DNA of 64,000 nt from Hymenobacter cellulosilyticus (GCF_022919215.1 NZ_CP095046.1:4516501-4580500); one strand, 5' to 3'. Shown: positions 1-9,434, counted from the first letter of the stretch. Notes: a model not told the origin generated them from the letters alone. Program-made: numbers and translations.

Positions 1-739
1 GCTGGATTCTCGGCGCCCACAGCCACCCATAATACCCCAGCCCCGCCACGCAGGCCCACTGAATAGCCGTAAGGCCCCAGCCGCTCGGGGCGGGCGTGGG
101 CTTGATGAACTCGACCAGCAAGCGGAACAGCAGGTAACCTATCATAAAAAGCCGGAACCGCCAGCCGTTGGGCAGCGGCCGGCGGCGCTCCAGTAGCCAG
201 AGCGCGGCAGCGAGTACGAGCAGCCAGCCGATTTCGTAAAGGTTGGTAGGGTGGCGCGGGATTCCGTCGCCGAAGTCGATGCCCCAGGGCAGGGCCGTTG
301 GCATGCCGAAGGTGCCATCGGTGAGGCCGGCCAGGTGGCAGCCCACCCGGCCCAGGCCCATGCCCACGATGATGGGAAATACCATCAAATCACCGCTGGA
401 AGTAGTTACGCCAAGGTGCTTTTTGGTTAGCTCCACCCCGATCAGACCGCCGAGCAGGCCGCCCACAATGGTTTTGTTGGTGAAGTAGTACAGCCAGCCG
501 CCGGGTGGGTGCAGCAGCAGCTCCGGATGCTCGAGCAGCCCCAGAGCCCGGGAGCCCAACAGCGCTCCGGCCGCGCAGCCTACGAAAATCCAAAGGCGGT
601 GGTCCTCCGAAATCAGGTCGGTGGTGCGGGCGCGCAGGCGCTGGTAGAGCCGGTAGCCCAGGGAGTAAGCCAACACCTCGAACAGCAGGTGTACCGGCAG
701 TACTAAAGGCCCCAGGGCTAGTTGAACGGGGTAAGTCAA
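1..739 (-). CDS. Lgt-like prolipoprotein diacylglyceryl transferase family protein (partial)
   Basis: About 246 residues are visible and the C-terminus lies beyond the left edge. The family transfers diacylglyceryl from phosphatidylglycerol to the lipobox cysteine of prolipoproteins in the inner membrane. Seen: several hydrophobic segments, the glycine-rich GRVGCHLAGLTDGTFG region around residue 125, and HPTNLYE near residue 155, equivalent to HPSQLYE in classical Lgt. The classical Asn/Glu after GRxGN are not conserved, so this looks like the divergent paralogue common in Bacteroidota rather than housekeeping Lgt. The frame is open upstream to a stop with no ATG. A TTG at 739 (reading LTYPVQLALGPL) is the best start, though a base error could hide an ATG. 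Neighbour: converges with nothing obvious on the left side of the window. Confidence 0.8.
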   Translation of the reverse strand, partial: MTYPVQLALGPLVLPVHLLFEVLAYSLGYRLYQRLRARTTDLISEDHRLWIFVGCAAGALLGSRALGLLEHPELLLHPPGGWLYYFTNKTIVGGLLGGLIGVELTKKHLGVTTSSGDLMVFPIIVGMGLGRVGCHLAGLTDGTFGMPTALPWGIDFGDGIPRHPTNLYEIGWLLVLAAALWLLERRRPLPNGWRFRLFMIGYLLFRLLVEFIKPTPAPSGWGLTAIQWACVAGLGYYGWLWAPRIQ

Positions 740-907
740 GACAACAGGAGTAGCGAAAAAACCAGGTGGCGCGGTATGGCTCTGCTAAATAAGCAAAACA
801 AGACATAGCAACTGGTATAGCTGTCGGCCCGATGCGGCTTAACTACCAGCCCACTTCTAGCCTACCCCCGCAGGGCGGAACGCGCTACTGCAAACCACCC
901 TTCTAAA

Positions 908-924
908 GTATTGCAGCGCAATAC
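908..924. other. short perfect palindrome between genes
   Basis: GTATTGC-AGC-GCAATAC, a 7-bp inverted repeat with a 3-nt loop, lies just past the stop of the LLM oxidoreductase. It has no U-tract, so it is a weak terminator candidate or a protein-binding site. The 740-942 interval shows no gene. Confidence 0.3.
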
Positions 925-942
925 CGTGACCCTAACTAGCTG

Positions 943-1979
943 TTACCTACCCTCGTTAATCTCCGTCATGATTTCCCCAAACAGCCGGGTGGATTTTAGC
1001 CGGTCTTCCTGCGCGTACATCGTGGATGCCGTGATGAGCTCATTGGCCCGGGTTTCGGCCAAAAACGCCTGCAGCTGCTTTTTGACGGTTTGCTTACTGC
1101 CGACAAAGGAATACTTGAGCATCTGATGCACGGCCGGATGATGCAGCATTTCTTCCAGCTCCTCGGTCATTTCCGTGGGCGGCTGCAAGGCATCCTTGGC
1201 CCCGGTCAGGACTCCGACAAACATTCGGATCAGCGTCGTAAACAGCTTTTGCGCTTCTTCATCGGTATCGGCCACGTAGGCGTTGATGGCCACCAAGGTA
1301 TAGGGCTGCTGCAGCACGTCCGAAGGGGTAAACTCTTCGTGATAAATCTTTAACGCGCTGTGCAGGTGGGTGGAGGCAAAGTGGCTGGCAAACGCGTAAG
1401 GCAAGCCCAGCTTGGCCGCTAAATGTGCGCTGTCGGTGCTGGAGCCCAGGATGTAGACGGGCACTGCGGTGCCCTCGGCAATGGGCACCCTGACCGTTGC
1501 CCGTTTGTTTTGCACGGAGAAGTAGTTCTGGATTTTGTCTACCTCCCGCGGAAACGAGTGGGCCGCCTGCATAAAATCCGACCGAATGGCCTGAGCCGTT
1601 GCCTGGTCGGTACCCGGTGCCCGGCCCAGGCCCAGGTCGATGCGGCCCGGATACAGCTGCGCCAGCGTACCAAACTGCTCGGCCACCACCAGCGGGGAAT
1701 GATTGGGGAGCATAATGCCCCGGAGCCCACGCGGATGGTATTCGTGTTTTCGGCAATGTAGCCGATGAGAATGGAAGGGGCGCTGCTGCCGATGTTGTCG
1801 GAGTTATGATGCTCGGCCAGCCAGTAGCGCCTGTAGTTGTGCAGCTCTGCTTCCTTGGCCAGGGCCAGCGAGTTATGCAGGGTCTGTTGTACCGTATTCC
1901 CTTGCGAGACGATGGCAAGCTCTAAAATCGAATAAGCTACCGGTTGCTTATGCGTGCTGTTGATACCGTTGCTAGGCAT
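943..1979 (-). CDS. LLM class flavin-dependent oxidoreductase (luciferase-like)
   Basis: Bacterial luciferase-like monooxygenase family, 345 residues: FMN/F420-dependent oxidation of small organic substrates in the cytoplasm, specific substrate unknown. Typical family motifs are present: the N-terminal [11 protein letters not shown] segment, then [18 protein letters not shown] and the [17 protein letters not shown] loop. The reading frame breaks at the CCCC run 1718-1721. Adding one base restores [13 protein letters not shown], the expected family sequence, so this is probably a sequencing deletion and not a pseudogene. The start at 1979 ([12 protein letters not shown]) precedes the conserved core by about 15 residues. 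A second paralogue of the family lies at 14831-15871. Confidence 0.88.
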
Positions 1980-2188
1980 TGTTTCTGTTGGTTTAGGGCT
2001 TCAGGCTGGTGCCTTGTCAGATCCGCTGGCTAGGGCTTTTTCTGTGCCCAACTTCGCGCGGAAGCCGGCAGGAAGCAGGCGATTCGCAGGCTTAATATCC
2101 GTGCTTACCCCGCTGCCGGATTATAAGTAACCCTTCCGGCTGGACCTTGTTTGGAATTGGCTGGGTGCCGAGGGCAGCGGATGGTCAG

Positions 2189-2232
2189 AAAAAACCCAGG
2201 CAGCTTGGCCACGCGTGACCAAACTGCCTGGG
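2189..2232 (-). terminator. rho-independent terminator of the SDR gene at 2263
   Basis: Read on the minus strand, CCCAGGCAGTTTGG pairs with CCAAGCTGCCTGGG (one mismatch) and is followed by TTTTTT. It lies 31 bp past the stop of the SDR gene. The rest of 1980-2262 shows no gene. Confidence 0.8.
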
Positions 2233-2262
2233 CTCTTAGGGCCTAAGCCTGACAATCACCAA

Positions 2263-3297
2263 CTACTCGTTGTTTTCCCGAGCGGCCTTGCGAGTGAGCG
2301 TGGTGAGCGGAGAGCGGCTGACGGCCGACTCACTCTCGTAGCCGGTGCGGCGCACGTTGGCGACCGGACTTTCGCCGGTGGCGGGCAGGGCGCGGTTTAG
2401 CCAGCTCAGAATGTCGGTGGTGGTGCCGGGCAGCAAGCCGTGGAAGGCGGCCAGGAGCTTGGCGGGCAAGGACAGAATAACTTCCCCGTCGCCGCGGCGG
2501 CAGGCATTCCAGATCTGACGAGCGGCCTGGTCGGCGCTCATCGTGATGCCGGGCAGGGAATCGGCCACGCTGAACCAGGCGTATTCTTTCTGCTGCTGGC
2601 CTTTCACCATGGCATGGCCGGGGCTGCCGGTGCGCATCAGGCCGGGGCACACGGTGGTTACGCTGATGTCGTACTGGCGCAGCTCGGAGCGGAAGCCTTC
2701 CGACAAACCCACCAGGGCAAACTTGCTGGCGCTGTAGGGCATCAGGTGAGGCAAGGCCACTTTACCGCCCAAGGACGAGATATTCACGATGCGGCCCGCG
2801 CCCCGGCGGCGCATGCTGGGCAGCACGGCGTACATAGCGTGCAGCGGAGCCCAGAAGTGCAAAGCCATGCACTCTTCGTAGTCGCGCACGTCCATGTTTT
2901 CGAGCGGGCCGCCCAGGATGATGCCGGCGTTGTTGATAAGCACGTCAATGGGACCAAAGCGGGTTTCGACTTCGGCCACCATGGACCGCACCTCGGTTTC
3001 GCTGGTAATGTCGTGGGCCAGGGTCAGCACGTCCTCGTCGGCGGCTCCGCAGGCGCGCAGGTCCTGGCGGGCGCGCTCCAGCTCGTCGGCGTCGCGGGCG
3101 CAGATGGCTACCCGGGCCCCTTCCACCACAGCTTGCCGGGCCAGCACCAAGCCCAGGCCGCGGGAGCCGCCGGTGATGAGCACCACGCGGCCGTTGAGGT
3201 CGTAGGAGCCGCGGCGGTTGACGAACAGCGTGGCCGCGGCCATCAGAGCGCCGGCGCCTGCGGCGGCCAGCCAGTTGTTTCGGGTTTGTCGCTTCAT
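2263..3297 (-). CDS. SDR family NAD(P)-dependent oxidoreductase, N-terminally membrane anchored
   Basis: Intact, 344 residues. A short-chain dehydrogenase/reductase with an unusual N-terminal hydrophobic segment (about residues 8-27, AAAGAGALMAAATLFVN), so probably tethered to the inner membrane. Rossmann motif GGSRGLGL (about 43-50), NNAG, and the catalytic Ser plus YSASK (Tyr/Lys) are all present. It continues past the core by about 90 residues, as in the classical SDR subgroup acting on lipids or steroids. Substrate unknown. Transcribed alone, with a strong terminator directly downstream. Confidence 0.9.
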   Translation of the reverse strand: MKRQTRNNWLAAAGAGALMAAATLFVNRRGSYDLNGRVVLITGGSRGLGLVLARQAVVEGARVAICARDADELERARQDLRACGAADEDVLTLAHDITSETEVRSMVAEVETRFGPIDVLINNAGIILGGPLENMDVRDYEECMALHFWAPLHAMYAVLPSMRRRGAGRIVNISSLGGKVALPHLMPYSASKFALVGLSEGFRSELRQYDISVTTVCPGLMRTGSPGHAMVKGQQQKEYAWFSVADSLPGITMSADQAARQIWNACRRGDGEVILSLPAKLLAAFHGLLPGTTTDILSWLNRALPATGESPVANVRRTGYESESAVSRSPLTTLTRKAARENNE

Positions 3298-3472
3298 GCT
3301 CTCTTGTAAGCAAACCCGGCCCCAAAGGTTACACTCAGCTATGCATCAGCCGGGCAAGAAAATATTCGGTCAGGACGTTATTGGCGCCGTACTCCTATTT
3401 TTGGCACCATCTTTACGTGGGCAAGGTTGTACTCCCACACATTCCGCCGGGCCCCGTGCCCCGATTTTTCTG

Positions 3473-3978
3473 ATGACGATGAAGACCTATTTGCTGGCCT
3501 CCCTCCTGCTTTCAGCCACCGTAGCCCAGGCCCAGACCGCCCCGGTTAAGACCAAAACCAAGACCGATGTGGCGGGTACCACCGTGAAGACCAAGGCGAA
3601 GACGACGGCACCGGCCGCCGCGCCGAAGCCCGCGCCTACGCCCTCGGCCGAGAAAGTAGAAGCCAAGGCCAACGCCCTGACCGACAACATGCGCCAGGCC
3701 CTGAACCTGACGCCGGCCCAGACCGAAAAGGTCCGCCAGATCAACCTGACCAGTGTGCGCAACGTGGAAACAGCCCGCCTGCAATACCGCACTGATGTGC
3801 GCAAGCTCAACGCGGTGGTGGACGACATCGGCCAGTCCCGCCTAGCGATGCTGAAAGATGCCTTGGCCCCGACCAGTTTGCCAAGTATCAGCGCAAGCGC
3901 GAGGAAAAAATGGGCGTACCCAATGCCACCGGCAGCCAGGGAAACGCCGCTCCCGGCCTGCCCAGCCGCGACGAGTAA
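3473..3978 (+). CDS. small secreted protein, Spy/CpxP-like helical
   Basis: 168 residues. Signal peptide MTMKTYLLASLLLSATVAQAQ, a Lys/Thr/Pro/Ala-rich linker (about 22-60), then a helical domain with MRQALNLTPAQTEKVRQIN, resembling the LTPxQ helices of periplasmic Spy/CpxP-type proteins. The frame breaks at CCCC 3867-3870. One added C gives DALAPDQFAKYQRKREEK and a stop at 3978. The start could be ATG 3473 or the in-frame ATG 3479. A periplasmic stress or chaperone-like role is inference from the helical motif only. A terminator follows. Confidence 0.7.
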
Positions 3979-4008
3979 CTAGCCCTTTGCCAACTCCATT
4001 TCCTGCTC

Positions 4009-4046
4009 AAAGCGGGGCTGCCTTCCGGGGTGGCCCCGCTTTGTTT
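4009..4046 (+). terminator. terminator after the Spy-like gene
   Basis: AAAGCGGGGC pairs with GCCCCGCTTT across a 14-nt loop, followed by GTTTT, 30 bp past the stop at 3978. Confidence 0.75.
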
Positions 4047-4150
4047 TGGGCCTTATTTGCGGCGCAACGTCAACAAAACGAGCCGAACGGGGTTTGTAGG
4101 GGCTGGGAGCTTCGCACACGGGGCTCTGGTCTTCACCAACTCCTGAGTAG

Positions 4151-4779
4151 ATGCAGCTTGATCTGGACAGCCTGATTTTTGATTTGGACGGCACCCTCTG
4201 GGACGCCACGGACACCGTAACCGAGGGTTTTCGCCGGGCCCGGCAGCAGGTAACCTACGTGCAGCACGACATTACCCTGGAGCAGGTGCGGGCCGTGACG
4301 GGTCAGCCCTATCCGGTGGTGTACGAGCGGCTGTTTCCGGACCTGAGCGAGGAGCAGCGCGAGAAATTCCGCCGGATTTGTGCCGTCGAGGAGCTGCGCA
4401 GCGCCCAGGAACGGGGCGGCGTGCCCTACCCGAGCTGCGGGCGACGCTGGAGTATCTGCGGCAGAAGTACCGGCTCTTTATTGTCAGCAACTGCCAGACG
4501 GGCTATATCGAAGCGTTTCTGGAGCACACCCAGACCGGGGAATACTTCGAGGGCCACCAGTGCTTTGGCACTAAGAACCTACCCAAGGCCGACAATATCC
4601 GCGAAATCGTGGCGCAGTTTGGTTTGCAGAAGCCGGCCTACGTGGGCGACACCGAGGGCGACCATAGCGCCTGCCGGGCCAATGGGCTGCCCTTCCTCTT
4701 TGCCGCCTACGGTTTCGGCGAGGCACCTGACTTCGAGGCACGGCTCGACACGTTCAGCGACCTGCGGCAGCTGCTGTAG
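4151..4779 (+). CDS. HAD family hydrolase
   Basis: 209 residues. Haloacid-dehalogenase superfamily phosphatase with a helical cap: nucleophile motif DLDGTL (about residue 11), motif II SNCQTG, motif III lysine in NLPKADN, motif IV GDTEGDH. These suggest a phosphoglycolate-phosphatase-like enzyme acting on a small phosphorylated metabolite, substrate not assignable. One base is missing in CCC 4429-4431; adding it gives YPELRATLEYLR and continuity to the stop at 4779. A 21-bp-period tandem repeat begins 25 bp after the stop, an arrangement mirrored at the second HAD gene (43270-43928). Confidence 0.85.
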
Positions 4780-4803
4780 CCGGCGGCGGGCTGTGGGCTA
4801 CTC

Positions 4804-4908
4804 GTGTTTTGGGTTGAGCAACGGGTGTTTTGCTTTTGGGCAATGGTGTTTTCAATGGGGCAAGGAGTGTTTTCGATTAGGCAAACAGGGTTTTAGGTTA
4901 GCCAAAGG
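4804..4908. repeat. 21-bp tandem repeat, five copies
   Basis: Five consecutive units of exactly 21 bp start at 4804, 4825, 4846, 4867 and 4888. Units 1-4 begin GTGTTTT and unit 5 GGGTTTT. Most carry a GCAA-type motif near the 3' end. No indels occur between copies although the sequence is degenerate. One plus frame is open throughout (heptads such as CFGLSNG, CFAFGQW) to a stop at 4978, but no convincing start exists. Confidence 0.8.
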
Positions 4909-5349
4909 GTCTAACCAGAACGACTGCCAGAATTGCAAGCCACCCGCCAACATCGACCCTGACAAGCAAGCCGAATAGCTAGGGAGCCGGAGCCTGTTCT
5001 GCCCGCTCTTCACTCCACGTGCCGGCCGCAGAAACGCGCTACGCCGGAGTTCACGAAGCCCATCCCCGATTGCGCTTATTGAACTTTGATTCCGTGAACG
5101 AGTTTTTTGAACTCAAACTGAATATTGGAGGGTGTTTACTGTGCTTGTCGGCACCCACAAGGAGCGGTTCAGGGAAACGAGCGTTCAGACAACTACTGTG
5201 GGTTCAAGCGTGGCAGCCCGTGCATTGCTACGACCGATAGACCCGGCAACGATATACGTAATGGCCGAATAGGTATAAGTGGGGAGCTTGGGGTCGGTCG
5301 GACCTTTGTTCGGTCAACCACCCTACTTTTTTGCGCAAGCATCCTCCCC
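4909..5349. other. intergenic stretch without recognisable gene
   Basis: Between the 21-bp repeat and the next SDR gene I see no open frame with family features. The region just before the SDR gene carries TCGGTC twice (5294-5299 and 5310-5315, 16 bp apart) and the 9-bp palindrome GGTCGGACC, a possible regulator site. Confidence 0.4.
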
Positions 5350-6169
5350 ATGAGCAAAGTACTTTTCATCACCGGCACGTCCAAAGGATTTGGGCGCATT
5401 TGGGCCGAAGCTGCCCTGGCGCAGGGCCACCAGGTCGTGGCCACGGCCCGCGACATCAACTCCCTATCCGAGCTGACGAGCCGCTACGGCGCGGCCGTGT
5501 TGCCCCTGGCACTGGACGTAACCGACCGCGACGCCTGTGTGGCGGCGGTCACCCAGGCTCAGGCACACTTCGGCCGCCTCGACGTGTTGATTTCCAACGC
5601 CGGTTACGGCCACTTTGGCTACGTCGAAGAAATCACGGAGGACGAAGCCCGGCAGCAACTGGAAACCAACGTCTTCGGTTCGCTGTGGGTTATCCAGGCG
5701 GTGCTGCCCATCATGCGCGCCCAGCAGCAGGGGCACATCATTCAGGTGTCGAGCATCGGCGGTGTCATGGCCTTTCCGAACCTGGGCATCTACCACGCCT
5801 CGAAGTGGGCCGTGGAAGGCTTGTGCGAAAGCCTGAGCCAGGAAGTAAAGCCCCTCAACATTCACGTCACCTTGGTAGAGCCGGGGGCTACGCCACCGAC
5901 TGGGGACCTCCTCGGCCGTACACAGCGCGCCGAACCCCGCGTACGAATCTCAGCGCGCCGCCATGCAGCAGCGCATGGCCGGTAGTGCCGCCTACATGGG
6001 CAAGCCGGAGGCCACGGGCGAGGCGATACTCCAGCTGCTAGCGGCCGAAACGCCCCCCTTGCGCTTGTTGCTCGGTGCCATGCCGCTGCGGATGATTGAG
6101 CCCACCTACCAACAGCGGCTTACCACTTGGAAGGAGTGGCAGCCGGTGGCTGAAAAAGCGCAGGGGTAA
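5350..6169 (+). CDS. SDR family oxidoreductase
   Basis: 273 residues. Classical short-chain dehydrogenase/reductase: TGTSKGFG cofactor motif at the N-terminus, NAGYGHFG, catalytic Ser in QVSSIGG and YHASK. Two frame breaks lie close together, in the G runs near 5882-5887 and 5903-5907. Adding one G to each restores VEPGGYATDWGTSSAV and joins the C-terminal part (MQQRMAGSAAYMGKPEATG). Substrate unknown. First gene of a plus-strand group with an AraC regulator and an OsmC-like protein, an arrangement typical of regulator-linked detoxification genes. Confidence 0.85.
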
Positions 6170-6225
6170 ATCACGTACACCTTGCCTACTGGCTGCCCGC
6201 CAGTAGGCAACATTTTACTCGTTTT

Positions 6226-7111
6226 ATGTCCACTATCACCTCCATCGACTCCATCCATGCGCTGCACGCCCGCCTCGGCGACAAGCCCAAGCACCCGCTG
6301 CTAACGGTGCTTGACATGGCCGACTTGCCCCAACCGGCGGAGGCCTATTCCGTGCGGCTGGGCTTGTACGGCATCGTCAGCAAGCAATTCGACGGGGTGT
6401 TGGGCTACGGCCGGGGCCGGTACGACTTCCAGGAGGGCACGCTCTTGTTCACGGCCCCCAACCAAGTGCTGACGACCAGCGCCGAGGGCACATCAAGGAA
6501 GGCTGGGGCGTGTACTTTCACACCGACTTGCTGCGGGGCACCGAACTGGGCCGGAAAATCGAGCAGTACCAGTTTTTCTACTACGACAGCCACGAAGCCC
6601 TGCACGTCTCGGACGACGAGCACCGCCTCCTCCGCCAGTGCGTCGACCAACTGCGGCACGAGTGCGCGCTGCCCATTGATGCCCATACGCAAGGGGTACT
6701 GGTCAGCCAGCTGGAGCTGCTGCTGCAATACTGCAACCGCTTCTACGCCCGGCAGTTCATCACCCGCGCCCCGCTGAACTCGGACTTGCTGCAGCAGTTT
6801 GAGCTGCTGCTCAAAAGCTACTTCACGGGCGACACGCTGGCCGAGCACGGCCTGCCCAGCGTCGCGTACCTGGCGGGCAAGCTGCGCGTGTCGGCGGCCT
6901 ACCTGACGGACGTGCTGCACAAAACCACGGGCAAGACCACCCAGGAATACATCCACCTGGAGCTGGTGGAGCGGGCCAAGACCCTGCTCTGGGTACCGAC
7001 AAGCGCGTGAGCGAAATTGCCTACGAGCTGGGCTTTGCCTATCCTTCGCACTTCACCAAGCTCTTCAAAAGCAAAACCGGCCAGTCCCCGCGCGACTTCC
7101 GGCAAGGCTAG
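6226..7111 (+). CDS. AraC family transcriptional regulator
   Basis: 295 residues. The N-terminal about 190 residues are a cupin-like sensing domain (YDFQEGTLLFTAPNQVL); the C-terminus is a two-helix-turn-helix AraC domain with LRVSAAYLTDVLHKTTGKT, RVSEIAYELGFAYPSHF and TGQSPRDFRQ. Two bases appear to be missing. One is in the GGG near 6487 (restoring EGHIKEGWGVYFHTDL). The other is near 6987, where CTCTGG should read CTCCTGG (restoring AKTLLLGTDKRVSEIAYELGF). Lies between SDR and OsmC-like genes on the same strand and is probably their activator. The repeats upstream of 5350 are candidate sites. Confidence 0.87.
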
Positions 7112-7197
7112 TGCCCCAACCTTCCATTCAACCCGCTCCCACCGGCCGCGGCGCCGACGGCCAGCGACGCCCTTTTTATTTCTTCAACCTCCCCATC

Positions 7198-7655
7198 ATG
7201 ACCGAAATACCCGCCATCATCACCCCGTACGACGCCGGCCAAGCCACCTCCATCGGCGGGCGCGACGGCCGCATTGTCTCCGACAACGGCGCGCTCGCGC
7301 TGGAACTCACCCTGCCGCGCCACTTGGGCGGCCGCGAGCGGGCGGGCGCCAGTAACCCCGAGCAGCTGTTTGCCGCTGGCTACGCCGCCTGCTTCGGCAA
7401 CCTGCTCATGGGCATGGCCCGCCAGCAAAAGCTGCGGGTGGGCGAAATCACGGTGGATGCCCACGTGGCGATGGGCGGCACCGCCGACCGCAAGGCTCAA
7501 CTGGCCGCCCGCCTGGCCGTCAACCTGCCCGACTTGAGCCAAGCCCAGGCGGAGGAACTCGTGGCGCAGGCACACGAGAACTGCCCCTACTCGCGGGCCG
7601 TGCGGGGCAACATCGCCGTGGACATCACCGTGACAACCCACCCGGCGGGGCGTAG
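7198..7655 (+). CDS. OsmC/Ohr family organic hydroperoxide resistance-like protein
   Basis: 152 residues. The OsmC/Ohr family reduces organic hydroperoxides with a Cys pair. Seen: NPEQLFAAGYAACFGN with the first Cys (about residue 63) and ENCPYSRAVRGNI with the second (about residue 126), as in Ohr-type proteins. As printed, the frame runs on for more than 100 unrelated residues. Adding one G in GGGG 7647-7650 produces a stop at 7653-7655, directly after TTHPAG, which matches normal family length. The start ATG at 7198 fits the family. Likely co-transcribed with the AraC and SDR genes upstream. Confidence 0.85.
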
Positions 7656-7717
7656 CGACAAACCCATGCGCGCATTGCTCACGTTAGTTCACACAAACGG
7701 TGGTTACTTTTATTTCT

Positions 7718-7998
7718 ATGCAAAAGCCAGTTGGTTCTTTCGTCGTAGTCGATTCCTTATGGATCAACAATTTGGGTTGGGTGCTGATAGGAGAACCCTC
7801 AGGGCAAGCGGAGCCTGGGAATCAGTTGGTTTTTCCAGCTGGCACTACGCTTTAATCAAGTCCATACAAGTGTTTAGGGGGCGTGAAAGGTGGAAAATTG
7901 GGCTTGTCATCAGTCGTAGCCAAGTACCAGGTGGGCGCGATTTCCCCGAAAAGGAAGTTATCGGGTTCACGGCTCACATCCTGTCACCAAATGCCTGA
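7718..7998 (+). CDS. small orphan protein, beta-strand rich
   Basis: 93 residues after repair. Begins MQKPVGSFVVVDSLWINNLG and ends HILSPNA. One T is missing in the TTT near 7850; adding it joins LVFPAGTTL to LIKSIQVFRG. Alternating hydrophobic residues suggest a small beta-barrel or beta-sandwich. No family recognised. Base composition is visibly lower in GC than the OsmC gene before it, marking the start of an island of orphan genes (7.7-10.4 kb). Confidence 0.55.
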
Positions 7999-8036
7999 TA
8001 GCTCATCATGCAATTGTCTAGCGAAACGAAGGACTT

Positions 8037-8450
8037 TTAGAGGCCATGTAGTGAGTCTGGTAGCTGGGTTAGTTGCTCTTTTGTTAGGTCAGGCATCTGA
8101 AAGCTGTTGGCTTCGATGTGGGCGTACCACGCATCGGGTATAGCGAGGTTATGCCCTTCCACATAGTCCGCTACATCATCGAGCCAGCAGCGCTGCCCAT
8201 CAGTGACTATACACAGCGAACCCATGGTGCGCTGGCCAGTAAATGGAGAAGGAAAATGGACCCGACTCGTAACACTAAGCAGGTGACCGCTGCGCAGGTA
8301 CGCCAACAGCCTAGGCAGATCGTAGCGCGCCACTCGGCTCGGATCCACAAACTGTTGGGCGCTAGGATACGCGGCATAGGCAGGCCCGTATTCTTGCCAG
8401 TACCCATACCAAGCATAAGGCCAATGGTGCAGCGAAAGAATTGCAGTCAT
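8037..8450 (-). CDS. orphan protein of unknown function
   Basis: 137 residues from ATG 8450 (MTAILSLHHWPYAWYGYWQE). An upstream in-frame ATG at 8540 would add 30 hydrophobic residues but overlaps the preceding gene. Rich in Trp and Tyr; no family recognised. The 15-bp motif GTTCAGCCAAACGGT (8490-8504) lies about 40 bp before the start. Same orientation as the orphan gene at 8522-8860 and possibly co-transcribed with it. Confidence 0.55.
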   Translation of the reverse strand: MTAILSLHHWPYAWYGYWQEYGPAYAAYPSAQQFVDPSRVARYDLPRLLAYLRSGHLLSVTSRVHFPSPFTGQRTMGSLCIVTDGQRCWLDDVADYVEGHNLAIPDAWYAHIEANSFQMPDLTKEQLTQLPDSLHGL

Positions 8451-8489
8451 AGACGAAGGTGGCACTAGAAGGGAGGATATCAAAATGGT

Positions 8490-8504
8490 GTTCAGCCAAA
8501 CGGT
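8490..8504. repeat. 15-bp intergenic motif, copy A
   Basis: GTTCAGCCAAACGGT, identical to copy C (10428-10442) and one base different from copy B (9392-9406). It lies between two minus-strand orphan genes. Confidence 0.55.
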
Positions 8505-8521
8505 TCGAAAGCTAAACGAGC

Positions 8522-8860
8522 CTAAAAATTGCTCAGCCACTCGTCACTTGGTATGCCCACTGAGACCACAGCTCCGCCGTCGAAGCTCAACTCGAACCCG
8601 GCCTCATCTCGAAGCCAATAACGAGCTTCTTGCTCGTTTTCCTTCTGGGTGAAACGTAACTGGGCCCCTTGCCACTCAAAGGCTCCCACGATAGTTTTGC
8701 AGCCGACACACACCACATATAGCTCACGCACTTCCTGAAAATGGTACACGCGCAGCACCAGCCGGCGCAACGAGGGGCTGAACATCCACAGCATTGCTGA
8801 CCAACCCGTGTGCTCATTCAGCAGAGCTTGTATTCGGACCGGGTCATCGGTATGTTCCAT
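8522..8860 (-). CDS. orphan protein of unknown function
   Basis: 112 residues, start ATG 8860 (MEHTDDPVRIQALLNEH), intact. Predicted mixed alpha/beta with strands such as LRRLVLRVYHF and ELYVVCVGC; no signal peptide and no recognised family. Its size and composition resemble small immunity or accessory proteins, but nothing in the sequence proves that. Stop lies 18 bp before the 15-bp motif copy A. Confidence 0.6.
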   Translation of the reverse strand: MEHTDDPVRIQALLNEHTGWSAMLWMFSPSLRRLVLRVYHFQEVRELYVVCVGCKTIVGAFEWQGAQLRFTQKENEQEARYWLRDEAGFELSFDGGAVVSVGIPSDEWLSNF

Positions 8861-8978
8861 TCAGAAGGGAAGATGTATGAAAAGGTCTGCTAAAGCTACT
8901 TTCCTTATTCACGTAAGCGGTCCAATTACTGAAACGAGGGTTTTACCTTGCTAACAAGTTAGCTTTTATCTTTTTGGT

Positions 8979-9377
8979 ATGAGTGTATTTATCCAGCTAG
9001 ACGAGCGATTGGCGAGCTTCGCTACCGGGCAACACGCTCGGCTGACTCGCGACCGTGACGGCTCCACGCTTCAGCCCCGTGCCAACAATTCCGGCTTCGA
9101 AGAACGGCGCATCGATTGGAAACGCGACGAGTTTAACGTGGCCATTCTCATCCAGCCCCATTTCGAGGGTATGACCATTGACACCAGCCGGTGGCATTTT
9201 ATTGCCGTTGCGTGGGTGCATGTGGTAGGGAGGGGGAAGCATGTCGCGGAGCTGCGCTTGGTCAGCGGTCGGCCCTTCCCCGAAATTGAGGCGTGCGTGG
9301 ACGAGTTGCTTGCGGCGGCCCTCACGCTTTTGAATGGCTTACAACGGCACGACTTACGACCTCTAGGGTTCGAATAA
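8979..9377 (+). CDS. orphan protein of unknown function
   Basis: 132 residues, intact, start ATG 8979 (MSVFIQLDERLASFATG). Likely alpha/beta cytoplasmic protein with WHFIAVAWVHVVG and a C-terminal helix EIEACVDELLAAALTLL. No family recognised. It is the only plus-strand gene inside the orphan island and is convergent with the membrane protein at 9435-9770. Motif copy B starts 15 bp after its stop. Confidence 0.55.
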   Translation: MSVFIQLDERLASFATGQHARLTRDRDGSTLQPRANNSGFEERRIDWKRDEFNVAILIQPHFEGMTIDTSRWHFIAVAWVHVVGRGKHVAELRLVSGRPFPEIEACVDELLAAALTLLNGLQRHDLRPLGFE

Positions 9378-9391
9378 GGGACGAGAAGTGC

Positions 9392-9406
9392 GTTCAGCGA
9401 AACGGT
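9392..9406. repeat. 15-bp intergenic motif, copy B
   Basis: GTTCAGCGAAACGGT, one mismatch to copies A and C. It sits in the gap between two convergent orphan genes. Confidence 0.5.
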
Positions 9407-9434
9407 CCAAAAAGTAAAATGAGAGTCTTATCAG

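Noticed and set aside
4790..4978. A 61-residue Cys/Phe heptad protein encoded by the 21-bp repeat
   Set aside because: The open frame has only a weak GTG start and no ribosome-binding support, and the repeat period alone keeps the frame open. Kept as a repeat only.
9360..9380. tRNA T-arm-like GGTTCGAAT sequence
   Set aside because: It is the coding end of the orphan gene 8979-9377, and no acceptor stem or anticodon arm can be paired around it.
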